Virus record (IMG/VR): IMGVR_UViG_3300035034_001858
Location: 1-42,948 of that record
Direction: 5' to 3' (one strand)
Length of the DNA: 42,948 nucleotides
DNA from: a virus
Each line of letters opens with the position of its first letter. Position 1 is the stretch's first letter. Under the pieces are notes generated by a model, which saw only the letters and a program-made list of their open reading frames with translations, had not been told where the DNA came from and searched no databases. Shown here in pieces: positions 16,638-22,714 of the stretch. Position numbers and translations under genes: made by a program.

Positions 16638-16809
16638 AGTATTTACTCCACATAATGACTGCACCGAGGGCCAGGACGAACATGGGAACGATTGTCACCA
16701 TGCATGCGACCATGAAGCCGGGGAGGGTGATCGAGTCGGTCGTCCAGTCGTCTTCGTCTGGCACGTACACAATACGAAAGTATCGGTCGTCTTCTTTATT
16801 GGCGCTCAT
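16630..16809 (-). CDS. 59-aa single-pass membrane protein
   Basis: A short gene with ATG at 16809 preceded by GAGAGGTAGG. The product begins with a charged, acidic stretch (MSANKEDDRYF, DEDDW), then has one hydrophobic segment (about residues 32-54, FMVACMVTIVPMFVLALGAVIMW), and ends in SKYYG. Its TGA lies eight bases inside the next gene. Fit to the gene spacing (three bases after the stop of the upstream gene) and a good ribosome binding site support it. Function unknown. Confidence 0.6.
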   Translation of the reverse strand: MSANKEDDRYFRIVYVPDEDDWTTDSITLPGFMVACMVTIVPMFVLALGAVIMWSKYYG

Positions 16810-16812
16810 GTC

Positions 16813-17109
16813 CTACCTCTCGATCCTGCATCGCATCCAGTGGTTCTTCAGTTTGTTCCAGGCTTCGCGACTCAGTTGGATCGTATCGGTCCATGTATTC
16901 TCGTCCGACATGAAGTCCGCCCAATAGTCCCCCGTCTCTCCGATGGGTCCGATTGGACCACTCACACGGGCGCGCGACAATACGGTCTGCACAGCAGGAC
17001 GTCCACGGACAAACATGACGACCTCGCAGACGACCAGCTTGTCTTTCACAAGCTTGCAGAGGCGGAGCCCTTTGGCTTCGGCAGGGATGGTATCGAGATC
17101 AAAGCTCAT
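16813..17109 (-). CDS. Hypothetical protein
   Basis: A 98-aa protein starting MSFDLDTIPAEAKGL. The ATG at 17109 has GGAGG seven bases upstream and overlaps the previous stop (ATGA). Contains KLVVCEVVMFVRGRPAV and a Gly-Pro rich turn (SGPIGPIGETG). The frame extends upstream to 17244 but only through the neighbouring gene. No family recognised. Confidence 0.55.
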   Translation of the reverse strand: MSFDLDTIPAEAKGLRLCKLVKDKLVVCEVVMFVRGRPAVQTVLSRARVSGPIGPIGETGDYWADFMSDENTWTDTIQLSREAWNKLKNHWMRCRIER

Positions 17110-17399
17110 TTCACATCCTCCGATCTGTTTATCTTGTAGATAGTGGCCCACACGTACACACGGCTGTCGATACGGATAGACTTCTTTACACTGAATTTCC
17201 AGACCGGACGCAGCCACGCCCATCTCCAGGTCTGGGTGTTCCAACGACAGAAGTAGTGCTCGTTGGACAAGTCACTCGCCAGCCGGACAGGGAGCCATGC
17301 GAACACCTTGCGTGTCCGCCGTCTTTCCCATTGCCTGTCTTCCCGACGCGAGTGTCGATTTCTCCACCACGTGCCGAACTTATCGAATGAGAAAATCAT
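17106..17399 (-). CDS. Trp/Arg-rich small hypothetical protein
   Basis: A 97-aa basic protein unusually rich in Trp and Arg (FGTWWRNRHSRREDRQWERRR; WNTQTWRWAWLRPVWKF). GGAGG precedes the ATG. Such composition can reflect nucleic-acid or membrane-surface binding. It overlaps both neighbours slightly, as expected for genes in this block. No family recognised. Confidence 0.5.
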   Translation of the reverse strand: MIFSFDKFGTWWRNRHSRREDRQWERRRTRKVFAWLPVRLASDLSNEHYFCRWNTQTWRWAWLRPVWKFSVKKSIRIDSRVYVWATIYKINRSEDVK

Positions 17400-17694
17400 G
17401 CCTTGCCTCCAAGTCTATAGAGATGGGCTTCTGACAATGCGAGCATCTGTGAAGGACGTAATCTGCATAGTCATCCATGATGAGATGGGCGTGCCTCCCG
17501 AATTTACACAGGATCGTCTGGATCATTCGCTTCCACACCGGAGGGCGTGTACAATAGTCGCCTACGCTGACAGGGGAGTGGCCGCTACCCATGTTGTGAT
17601 CGTCCATATAGCTCCCGCACATACAGACGTCGAACTCCTCGCGCGGAGGAATCCCAGTCAGCCAGAACTTGAACCTGTTTACAGCGCCAGCCAT
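17380..17694 (-). CDS. Cys-rich hypothetical protein, possible zinc site
   Basis: A 104-aa protein starting MAGAVNRFKFW, with the ATG one base after the stop of the upstream gene, which suggests translational coupling; its own ribosome site is weak. It has CMCGSYMDDHNMGSGH near residue 25 and RCSHCQ near residue 90, together with other Cys and His residues that could bind zinc. An in-frame TTG at 17703 would add three residues. Function unknown. Confidence 0.5.
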   Translation of the reverse strand: MAGAVNRFKFWLTGIPPREEFDVCMCGSYMDDHNMGSGHSPVSVGDYCTRPPVWKRMIQTILCKFGRHAHLIMDDYADYVLHRCSHCQKPISIDLEARHDFLIR

Positions 17695-17695
17695 A

Positions 17696-18058
17696 CTATC
17701 CAACCTGTTCGAGATCGGATTGATGCATACTCATTGCGCGCACAAACCACTCCTTGCGGGCGGTTTCCATGGACTCGATTTCATCCTTCGTCATCAAGGC
17801 CAGTTTGAGCAGAGACTTTCTGAACATGGTGTCGATGTCTTCGCTCTCTGTCGGGAGGGGAGGCATCGGGTGTCCTCTCACGGCACCTGTGTGCTTGAAG
17901 TCGCGGATCAAGTAGGGCCAGAGAGAGCAGCCATCACAAGGAGCTGTGGAGCGCCTGGACGGGCAGCGGTCGCAGTCCGTCAGGCCCCAGTGTTCCGCCC
18001 TGAAGTGATTCTTGATGTGATCACGAATTTCGTCGTTGGTCGGAGGAAGAGCGGTCAT
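17696..18058 (-). CDS. Cys-rich hypothetical protein
   Basis: A 120-aa protein. Residues 25-45 carry CDRCPSRRSTAPCDGCSLWPY, four cysteines in two CxxC-like pairs that look like a zinc or iron-sulphur site. The second half is helical and acidic, with KLALMTKDEIESME. The start overlaps the stop of the upstream gene. No family recognised. Confidence 0.55.
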   Translation of the reverse strand: MTALPPTNDEIRDHIKNHFRAEHWGLTDCDRCPSRRSTAPCDGCSLWPYLIRDFKHTGAVRGHPMPPLPTESEDIDTMFRKSLLKLALMTKDEIESMETARKEWFVRAMSMHQSDLEQVG

Positions 18059-18438
18059 CAGAATCCCCTGTATCGATTGAGCAGCTTGCGGGTTTGTTCG
18101 CGTTCCCGGAGGGTCGGATTGGAGTTGATGATCTCCTGCCGTTCCAGCTCCTTGCGGTTCTGTTCGGCTTCCTTCGCGAGGCGGCGTTCGAGCTGTCTGC
18201 GACGCTGTCGAGACAGTTTCGATGGGTCAGCTTCCTCACGTTTACGTTGCTCTTCGGCTTCGGCCTCCTTTTTGGCCTTCTCTTCGGCAGCCTGTTTCGT
18301 GGCTCTGCGGCGAGCGTAGAATCCATCGTCATCCGGATCGCCACCATACGCGACAATCATCCGATCTTCTTTGCTGAGACCCGCCACTGCGATTGACGCA
18401 GCGAGGAGAGACGCACTTACGGTCATATTGCTACGCAT
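18058..18438 (-). CDS. Coiled-coil, highly charged protein
   Basis: A 126-aa protein with a short hydrophobic N-terminus (about 5-20, VSASLLAASIAVAGL) that may be a signal or membrane anchor. It is followed by a long Lys/Glu/Arg-rich helix (about 45-110, for example KAKKEAEAEEQRKREEA and RRRQLERRLAKEAEQ) that should form a coiled coil. Low-complexity composition makes family assignment unsafe. Unknown function. Confidence 0.5.
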   Translation of the reverse strand: MRSNMTVSASLLAASIAVAGLSKEDRMIVAYGGDPDDDGFYARRRATKQAAEEKAKKEAEAEEQRKREEADPSKLSRQRRRQLERRLAKEAEQNRKELERQEIINSNPTLREREQTRKLLNRYRGF

Positions 18439-18639
18439 CTACTGACTCCAGTTCAGGTAATCACGGAGCGATGTCTCGTCGCATCCGAACGATTGAGGGA
18501 GTTCGAAGAATTCTTGTTCGCCATACGCAGGCGAAAGACCTTCTGATTCCCGCTTCCGGTTCTCGGCCTGCATTCCCATGGATGTAACCATCATGGAGGC
18601 GATCCGACCGAGCATGGCGACACCGCTTGAATCTATCAC
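18439..18639 (-). CDS. Small hypothetical protein overlapping the ligase stop
   Basis: A 66-aa protein that probably starts at GTG 18639. GGAGG inside the end of the ligase gene lies seven bases upstream, and the start overlaps the ligase TGA. It has a Met-rich hydrophobic N-terminal helix (VAMLGRIASMMVTSMGM) and an acidic, aromatic C-terminus (EFFELPQSFG ... DYLNWSQ). No family recognised. Confidence 0.45.
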   Translation of the reverse strand: MIDSSGVAMLGRIASMMVTSMGMQAENRKRESEGLSPAYGEQEFFELPQSFGCDETSLRDYLNWSQ

Positions 18640-19772
18640 CACCGAGCCTCCGCATGGAGCGCCTTGGCGACGGGGAAGCGCGGTATGTTTGCTTCGGTCC
18701 GGCCTTGAAAACGAACGGTCGCCTGCCGGTTGATGTAGTGGTGCTTGTTCTTGAGGATCGCCACACACTCTTCATCTGACGCGGCGATGGTCGGGAAGAA
18801 AGTCTCTTTGCCATCTTCCGTCTGACAGACGATCTTCTCTGCCTTTCCGCGCGTCACACCTTCAAGAATGTCCTTGATCGCGAACTCCTTGTCCTCGAAC
18901 CGCTTCATCTTCAGAAGGCACCGAGGACGCTTTCCGGACTGATAGGCGTCGTTCGTGCGGACCATGAGGCCTTCGTAGCCATCGCTGACCGCCTTATCAT
19001 GCACAGCCCACAGATCAGCGTCTGTGTAGCCCATGATGCAGGCCGTGCTCACGCGTTTGACGTCTGGGAGGGAGTAGTCGGACAGGATGACCTTCAGACG
19101 CGTCCACCGGTCGCTGAACTGCATGCGGGATTCGTCATCCTCGAAGAAGCAGTCATAAGTATGGAACTGCAGGAGCTTGGCTTCCTGCAGGACTTCCGGC
19201 GTCAGGTTCTTCGTCTTGCGGACCTTCTTCAGGAGCTGCTGGAATTTGTGGCGAAGGCTGTGATTGTACAGTTCGCCGTCAATGATCAGGTCAGGGTACT
19301 CCTCGAAGACAGGTTCGAGTTGCATCCAGATGTGGGGAACGGACAGGATTTCTTCGCCGGTACGGGAGAACAGGCCGCGCTTAGAAGCGAGACACCGGAT
19401 ACCGTCCAGTTTCGGCTGGAGGAACCCACGCTGTTCGGGGCCAAACTTTTTCGGAGAATAGGTCTGGGCGAGCATTGGCTCGAAGAAGGTGGCTCCAGAC
19501 TGCGCGATGTCTGTGTGGTAGCCTTCCTTCACTTTCTTGCGCCATGCAGCCTCGGCTTCCTTGAAGGCCTGCTCTTCAGCTGTCGTCGCATTCTTCTTGC
19601 CGATATTTTTCGGCTTGCAATACACCCAGTCAGAGGCCGATGCCTCCCCGTCGATGATGCCGTGCACCGTGCGGTATGCTCCATTTACCGGGTCCACTTC
19701 GTAATCCCAGAAACGGGCCTTGCCTGTGGAATCGTACTTGAAGAGCGTGTTGAACTCGATGGGGTCTGACAT
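18636..19772 (-). CDS. ATP-dependent DNA ligase
   Basis: A 378-aa ligase. Residues 1-60 contain KYDSTGKARFWDYEV, which looks like a WGR-type module. The nucleotidyltransferase core has motif I KLDGIRCLA (catalytic Lys about 140), a motif with FSRTGEEI, IIDGELYN (motif III/IIIa) and GLMVRTND (motif IV), then an OB-fold ending with RGKAEKIVCQTEDG and TVRFQGRTE. It joins 3'-OH and 5'-phosphate ends of nicked DNA through a lysine-AMP intermediate. The ATG at 19772 has AAAGGAGG five bases upstream; an open frame further up is not needed. It is the first long gene of the leftward block. Confidence 0.9.
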   Translation of the reverse strand: MSDPIEFNTLFKYDSTGKARFWDYEVDPVNGAYRTVHGIIDGEASASDWVYCKPKNIGKKNATTAEEQAFKEAEAAWRKKVKEGYHTDIAQSGATFFEPMLAQTYSPKKFGPEQRGFLQPKLDGIRCLASKRGLFSRTGEEILSVPHIWMQLEPVFEEYPDLIIDGELYNHSLRHKFQQLLKKVRKTKNLTPEVLQEAKLLQFHTYDCFFEDDESRMQFSDRWTRLKVILSDYSLPDVKRVSTACIMGYTDADLWAVHDKAVSDGYEGLMVRTNDAYQSGKRPRCLLKMKRFEDKEFAIKDILEGVTRGKAEKIVCQTEDGKETFFPTIAASDEECVAILKNKHHYINRQATVRFQGRTEANIPRFPVAKALHAEARW

Positions 19773-19789
19773 TGTTCCTCCTTTCATTG

Positions 19790-19843
19790 TCACCAGATGA
19801 TGATGAGAACCAGGATAATGAACAGTATTTCTATGCCGCGCAT
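19790..19843 (-). CDS. 17-aa hydrophobic leader or mini membrane peptide
   Basis: A tiny ORF, ATG to TGA, reading MRGIEILFIILVLIIIW: almost entirely one hydrophobic helix. AAGGA lies about nine bases before the ATG. It sits between the putative promoter (19885-19913) and the ligase, 17 bases before the ligase ATG. It could be a real transmembrane micropeptide or a leader ORF. Too short to classify by sequence. Confidence 0.4.
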   Translation of the reverse strand: MRGIEILFIILVLIIIW

Positions 19844-19884
19844 GTTTGCTATTCCTTTCCAACAGGTCTCGTCGTGTTAGGAAA

Positions 19885-19913
19885 TACATACAGAGTGGAT
19901 TTCACTGAGTCAA
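19885..19913 (-). promoter_or_regulatory. Putative sigma70 promoter of the leftward ligase block
   Basis: On the minus strand, TTGACT (plus 19908-19913) is followed after exactly 17 bases by TATGTA (plus 19885-19890). It lies in an AT-rich gap ahead of the first gene of the leftward block, the place a promoter is expected. Confidence 0.5.
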
Positions 19914-19951
19914 CGAGAAAAGAAAAATAATCAAAAAGCGTATTTGATGGG

Positions 19952-19981
19952 TTGACCTCACATGACATGTTGGGTTATGAC
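19952..19981 (+). promoter_or_regulatory. Putative sigma70 promoter ahead of integrase leader
   Basis: TTGACC at 19952-19957 and TATGAC at 19976-19981 with an 18-base spacer (or TTATGA at 17). It points toward the integrase and lies back to back with the minus-strand promoter at 19885-19913. Confidence 0.4.
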
Positions 19982-19987
19982 GTCTTT

Positions 19988-20078
19988 ATCGAACGCGGCA
20001 GCACCTCCCATCCCCTACTGCGCGCGGACGACCTGCGGGCGCGTCGTTTCCTCCCTGACTTGGACGCGCCCGCTTTTT
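19988..20078 (+). ncRNA. Predicted short leader RNA upstream of int
   Basis: Between the putative promoter (19952-19981) and a strong terminator (20035-20078) there is no convincing gene. The expected product is an RNA of about 90 nt, Cys/Gly-codon-like GC-rich in its second half. It may be a free small RNA or an attenuated leader of the integrase message. This is inference from promoter and terminator only. Confidence 0.3.
20035..20078 (+). terminator. Rho-independent terminator just before int
   Basis: A perfect 11-base-pair stem GCGGGCGCGTC (20035-20045) / GACGCGCCCGC (20063-20073), 17-base loop and TTTTT (20074-20078). It ends 16 bases before the integrase ATG and points into the gene. 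Confidence 0.8.
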
Positions 20079-20094
20079 CGTGCATAACGAAAAA

Positions 20095-21264
20095 ATGTCC
20101 CACAAACTCGATCCTTACAACTCCGTCTCGATCCAGGCGATAACCCATCCTCGGTACAAATGGCGGGTTTTGTACTACGATCCGGAAAAGCCGGACGGAG
20201 GAAAGAGGAAGAAATACTTCTCCTCACGGTCGGAGTGTTACGGCTGGGTCGAGGGCGACTATGCTGAAATGCTGGAGAGAGGATATAACCCCTCAACTGC
20301 CGCCACGTTCAGGGATGCTCTCGCATTTTATCAGGAGATTGGAGAGGCATCCGGGATATCTGGGCGAGGTCCGATGACTAAAGGGACTCTTGACAGGATC
20401 AAAGTCCACGAAAGGAACTATCTCCAAGACTGGCGACATTATGACGAGCCTATCGACGACACTCCGGAGGAGGCGTGTTTCGAATTCATGCGCCAGATCG
20501 GGAAGCAGAGAAAATACTCGGCCTCGAAAGCCGCACAAACCCTGAAGGCGGCAACAGCTTTCGCCAAGCAGGAGCGAAGGTGCAAGACCGACCCGTTTCA
20601 CGTAACCCGCACTCCTCCCCTGAGATCGGAAGAGGAGGACAAGGCGAAAACGAATATCGAGATACCGACTTCCCAACAACTGAAGGACATTCTGGCGCTC
20701 ATCAAGAAAAAAGCGAACAGCGGGAGGGCGGACGCGAAGAAGCAATGGAGCAGCATCTATTGCATGACAATTCTGGCTGCGTCATGCGGGCTCCGATCCG
20801 GTGAGTTTATTTGTCTGAGAAGAGAGAATATCGACCTGGAAGGCGGTCGGGTCCACGTGGTCGAGGCCTTGGAGTCTGGTTCTGTATCCAAAGTGAAGAA
20901 GCCGAAAACGAAGGCCGGTATCCGGTCGATTCCGATGTCGAAAGAGCTGATAGAAGTCCTCAAAGAGTATTTCGAAGCTTACGATATTCCTGCGACAGGA
21001 CGAGTTTTCACATCAAGAACCGGTACGATGTATCGGAGAAACAACCTCCAGAAGAGGCTCCGTTCTCTGAGAGAAGAGATTGACATACCGGATATCGGTT
21101 TTCACGGATTCCGTCACTACTATGCGTCGATCCTGATCAAGAAGAAGGTGGATGCAAAGGCACTAACCTATCTTCTCGGACACGAGGACTATGCATTCAC
21201 AGTTAGTGTGTACGGGCACCTCATGGAGGACAGTATTTCTCCGGACCTAGCCGTCACTTTGTAG
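20095..21264 (+). CDS. int: Tyrosine recombinase (phage integrase)
   Basis: A 389-aa integrase. The N-terminal arm-binding part (about 1-75) is basic and contains YKWRVLYYDPEK; the core-binding domain follows (about 80-190). The catalytic domain has Arg234 (GLRSGE), a KAGIRSIP strand with the beta-hairpin Lys, His337 and Arg340 (HGFRH), His363 (GHED) and nucleophile Tyr373 (SVYGH). It would recombine the attP at about 21673-21719 with a host tRNA gene. No ribosome binding site is visible at either ATG 20095 or the in-frame GTG 20080, and a terminator lies directly upstream, so expression may be low or leader-controlled. It overlaps the convergent excisionase-like gene by 11 bases. Confidence 0.92.
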   Translation: MSHKLDPYNSVSIQAITHPRYKWRVLYYDPEKPDGGKRKKYFSSRSECYGWVEGDYAEMLERGYNPSTAATFRDALAFYQEIGEASGISGRGPMTKGTLDRIKVHERNYLQDWRHYDEPIDDTPEEACFEFMRQIGKQRKYSASKAAQTLKAATAFAKQERRCKTDPFHVTRTPPLRSEEEDKAKTNIEIPTSQQLKDILALIKKKANSGRADAKKQWSSIYCMTILAASCGLRSGEFICLRRENIDLEGGRVHVVEALESGSVSKVKKPKTKAGIRSIPMSKELIEVLKEYFEAYDIPATGRVFTSRTGTMYRRNNLQKRLRSLREEIDIPDIGFHGFRHYYASILIKKKVDAKALTYLLGHEDYAFTVSVYGHLMEDSISPDLAVTL

Positions 21265-21466
21265 CTGCCATTCTGCGGATAAAGGTGTCCACGGTACTCT
21301 GACTGGTCCGCCTCCTTTTCTTGAAGACCTTGTTTGAGAGCATGCCACTCTCCCACAAGTGCCTCACATATCGTTCGCTCACATCGACCATCCCCCACTC
21401 ATGGAAGCGGGCGACGACGCCGTCTAAATCCAATACCGGATCGATTTCCTTATTCGCCTTCTGCAT
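21254..21466 (-). CDS. xis: Excisionase-like winged HTH protein
   Basis: A 70-aa basic protein. The segment DGVVARFHEWGMVDVSERYVRHLWESG followed by KVFKKRRRTSQSTVDTFIRRM resembles small MerR-like/excisionase winged helices (recognition helix about residues 27-38, wing with KKRRR). It lies between the integrase and the attP site, convergent with int, the usual place for a recombination directionality factor. TGGAAA is the only upstream ribosome-site candidate; in-frame starts at 21490 and 21514 exist. The excisionase role is inferred from position and fold. Confidence 0.6.
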   Translation of the reverse strand: MQKANKEIDPVLDLDGVVARFHEWGMVDVSERYVRHLWESGMLSNKVFKKRRRTSQSTVDTFIRRMAATK

Positions 21467-21531
21467 GAATTTCCAATGACAGGAAAACATGACAATGTAA
21501 AGCCGAGGCAGCACAAAAACGACCTCTCTGA

Positions 21532-21576
21532 GGTCTACCTGTAGACCACCAACCGGTGTAGACCGGGTTGTAGACG
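21532..21576 (+). repeat. TGTAGACC arm-type repeats, left of attP core
   Basis: TGTAGACC at 21540-21547 and 21557-21564, TGTAGACG at 21569-21576, and an inverted copy GGTCTACC at 21532-21539. The spacing is irregular, as in integrase arm-site clusters. With the right-hand pair they bracket the tRNA-like core. Confidence 0.65.
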
Positions 21577-21672
21577 GCTCGTGTTGGGTTGAAATGTCAT
21601 CCAGGACAGAAGAATGTTAGGAAGACCTAACTCCCAAAACTCTCTAGTTCGTTGTTTTTATTGGGATTTTGT

Positions 21673-21719
21673 TGGCGCACCCAGTAGGATTCGAACCTAC
21701 GGCCTCTGCCTTCGGAGGG
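21673..21719 (-). other. attP: attP core: 3' half of a tRNA-Arg(CCG)-like gene
   Basis: Read on the minus strand, the segment runs from CTCCGAA (anticodon loop with anticodon CCG) through GGCAG, a variable region, a perfect T arm (GTAGG TTCGAAT CCTAC) and the 3' acceptor strand to TGCGCCA. No D arm or 5' acceptor strand is present, so this is not a functional tRNA gene. Such 3' fragments are how phages restore a host tRNA after integrating into it. Boundaries are approximate. The surrounding stretch 21467-21900 holds no other gene that I can support. Confidence 0.8.
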
Positions 21720-21801
21720 GCGGTTCCGAAAAAGTCTAAAGCCCCTTAAATCATTGAAAAATAAGGAAAATATGTCTCTAGAAATTGTTACAGCTCTGTA
21801 A

Positions 21802-21820
21802 TGTAGACCATTTGTAGACC
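21802..21820 (+). repeat. TGTAGACC arm-type repeats, right of attP core
   Basis: Two direct copies of TGTAGACC at 21802-21809 and 21813-21820, 11 bases apart and in the same orientation as the left cluster. They lie about 85 bp from the attP core. Confidence 0.65.
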
Positions 21821-21844
21821 TATGGTTTTTCCTTACATTCTCCT

Positions 21845-21877
21845 AAAAAGCGAAGGCCGATCTCTCGACCGGCCTTC
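21845..21877 (-). terminator. Rho-independent terminator after the repressor gene
   Basis: Stem GAAGGCCG/CGGCCTTC (plus 21852-21859 and 21870-21877) with a ten-base loop. On the minus strand the stem is followed by GCTTTTT. It lies 24 bp after the repressor stop and separates the repressor from the attP/xis region. Confidence 0.75.
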
Positions 21878-21900
21878 CTTGTTCTGTGTTTGATCCCGGT

Positions 21901-22578
21901 TCAGCTGCCGACCCAGCGGACCACCTTTCCGAGGATGTGCGTCTCGTCCAGGAACAGTGTGTCGTCGATCATGAGATCGCTGTTCTTGACCGTGACCCGG
22001 CTCCGGCCATCCTTTGGAGCCACCTTGCGCATGATCGCCACAGCAGGTTCGCCTTCTGAGAACGCATACAAGTACGGCTCAGGGGCCATTGACGGTTCGT
22101 CCATGGTTGGATCGAAGAAAACCCAATCGATACTCCCGATAGAGCACTGGCCTTGCTGGTGGTTCAAGGCCATGAGGTCGTTCAAATCCGATGCGACATC
22201 TTGAAAATACTCAGGAACAATATTGGCTATACCAACGGTAGATAGTTCCCCATTATCGTCAAAGATGACTTTAGTGACAGGCTGGAGTCTGGAAGACTGG
22301 CTGTCGTCCCCTCCGAGTCCTGAGAACAACCAGATGGGGTCCACGCCCGTGATCTGGGCGATGGCGTAAATCTGGTCGATATTTGGTTGGGTTTCATTGC
22401 GCTCCCAGACACCAATAGTGATCCGAGACGTCTTGGTTTCCTTCTGACGACTCAGGGCCTCAGACAAGTCCTCTTGAGTGAGGTTCTTCTCCTTCCGGGC
22501 ATCTCGTATTCGATCACCCAGTTTCGCTATTGCGTCTGCGTAAACGGATTTATTGCGCCGTTCCGTATCCGCTACCAT
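21901..22578 (-). CDS. CI-like repressor (HTH + S24 peptidase-like)
   Basis: A 225-aa protein. Residues about 20-85 are an HTH_3 domain (LGDRIRDARKEKNLTQEDLSEAL ... GVWERNETQP). After a linker, residues about 140-225 form an S24/LexA-like domain with EPSMAPE (candidate nucleophile Ser163) and RVTVKNSD (candidate Lys198), ending in LGKVVRWVG. Such repressors maintain lysogeny and are inactivated through RecA-stimulated self-cleavage. The residue pair before Ser-Met-x-Pro is unusual (normally Gly-Asp/Asn), and I see no clear Ala-Gly cleavage site, so inducibility is uncertain. AAAGGA precedes the ATG. A promoter candidate lies about 100 bp upstream. Confidence 0.85.
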   Translation of the reverse strand: MVADTERRNKSVYADAIAKLGDRIRDARKEKNLTQEDLSEALSRQKETKTSRITIGVWERNETQPNIDQIYAIAQITGVDPIWLFSGLGGDDSQSSRLQPVTKVIFDDNGELSTVGIANIVPEYFQDVASDLNDLMALNHQQGQCSIGSIDWVFFDPTMDEPSMAPEPYLYAFSEGEPAVAIMRKVAPKDGRSRVTVKNSDLMIDDTLFLDETHILGKVVRWVGS

Positions 22579-22674
22579 GAAATTCCTTTCTGTAGGTCAC
22601 TTGGCGAAAACCATGCTGCCACTCCTTGGCCAACACAAGTCTCCTTATGCTTTCATGTCCTGACTTATGTTTAC

Positions 22675-22703
22675 TTTATATATCAAAAGGGGAATTCATG
22701 CAA
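22675..22703 (-). promoter_or_regulatory. Putative repressor promoter
   Basis: On the minus strand TTGCAT (plus 22698-22703), 17-base spacer, TATAAA (plus 22675-22680). The region is AT-rich. It lies between the end of nrdB and the repressor start and would leave a leader of about 90 bases. Two CTTATG half-repeats (22644-22649, 22664-22669) in that leader could be operator half-sites. Only the -10 is strong. Confidence 0.4.
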
Positions 22704-22714
22704 GCGAAATCTAT

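Noticed and set aside
21661-21760. Complete functional tRNA gene
   Set aside because: Only the anticodon loop to 3' end is present. D arm and 5' acceptor strand are missing, so it is an attachment site.
22579-22660. Short GTG ORF in the repressor leader
   Set aside because: It would overlap the repressor start out of frame and has no recognisable product; the leader is better explained as regulatory.
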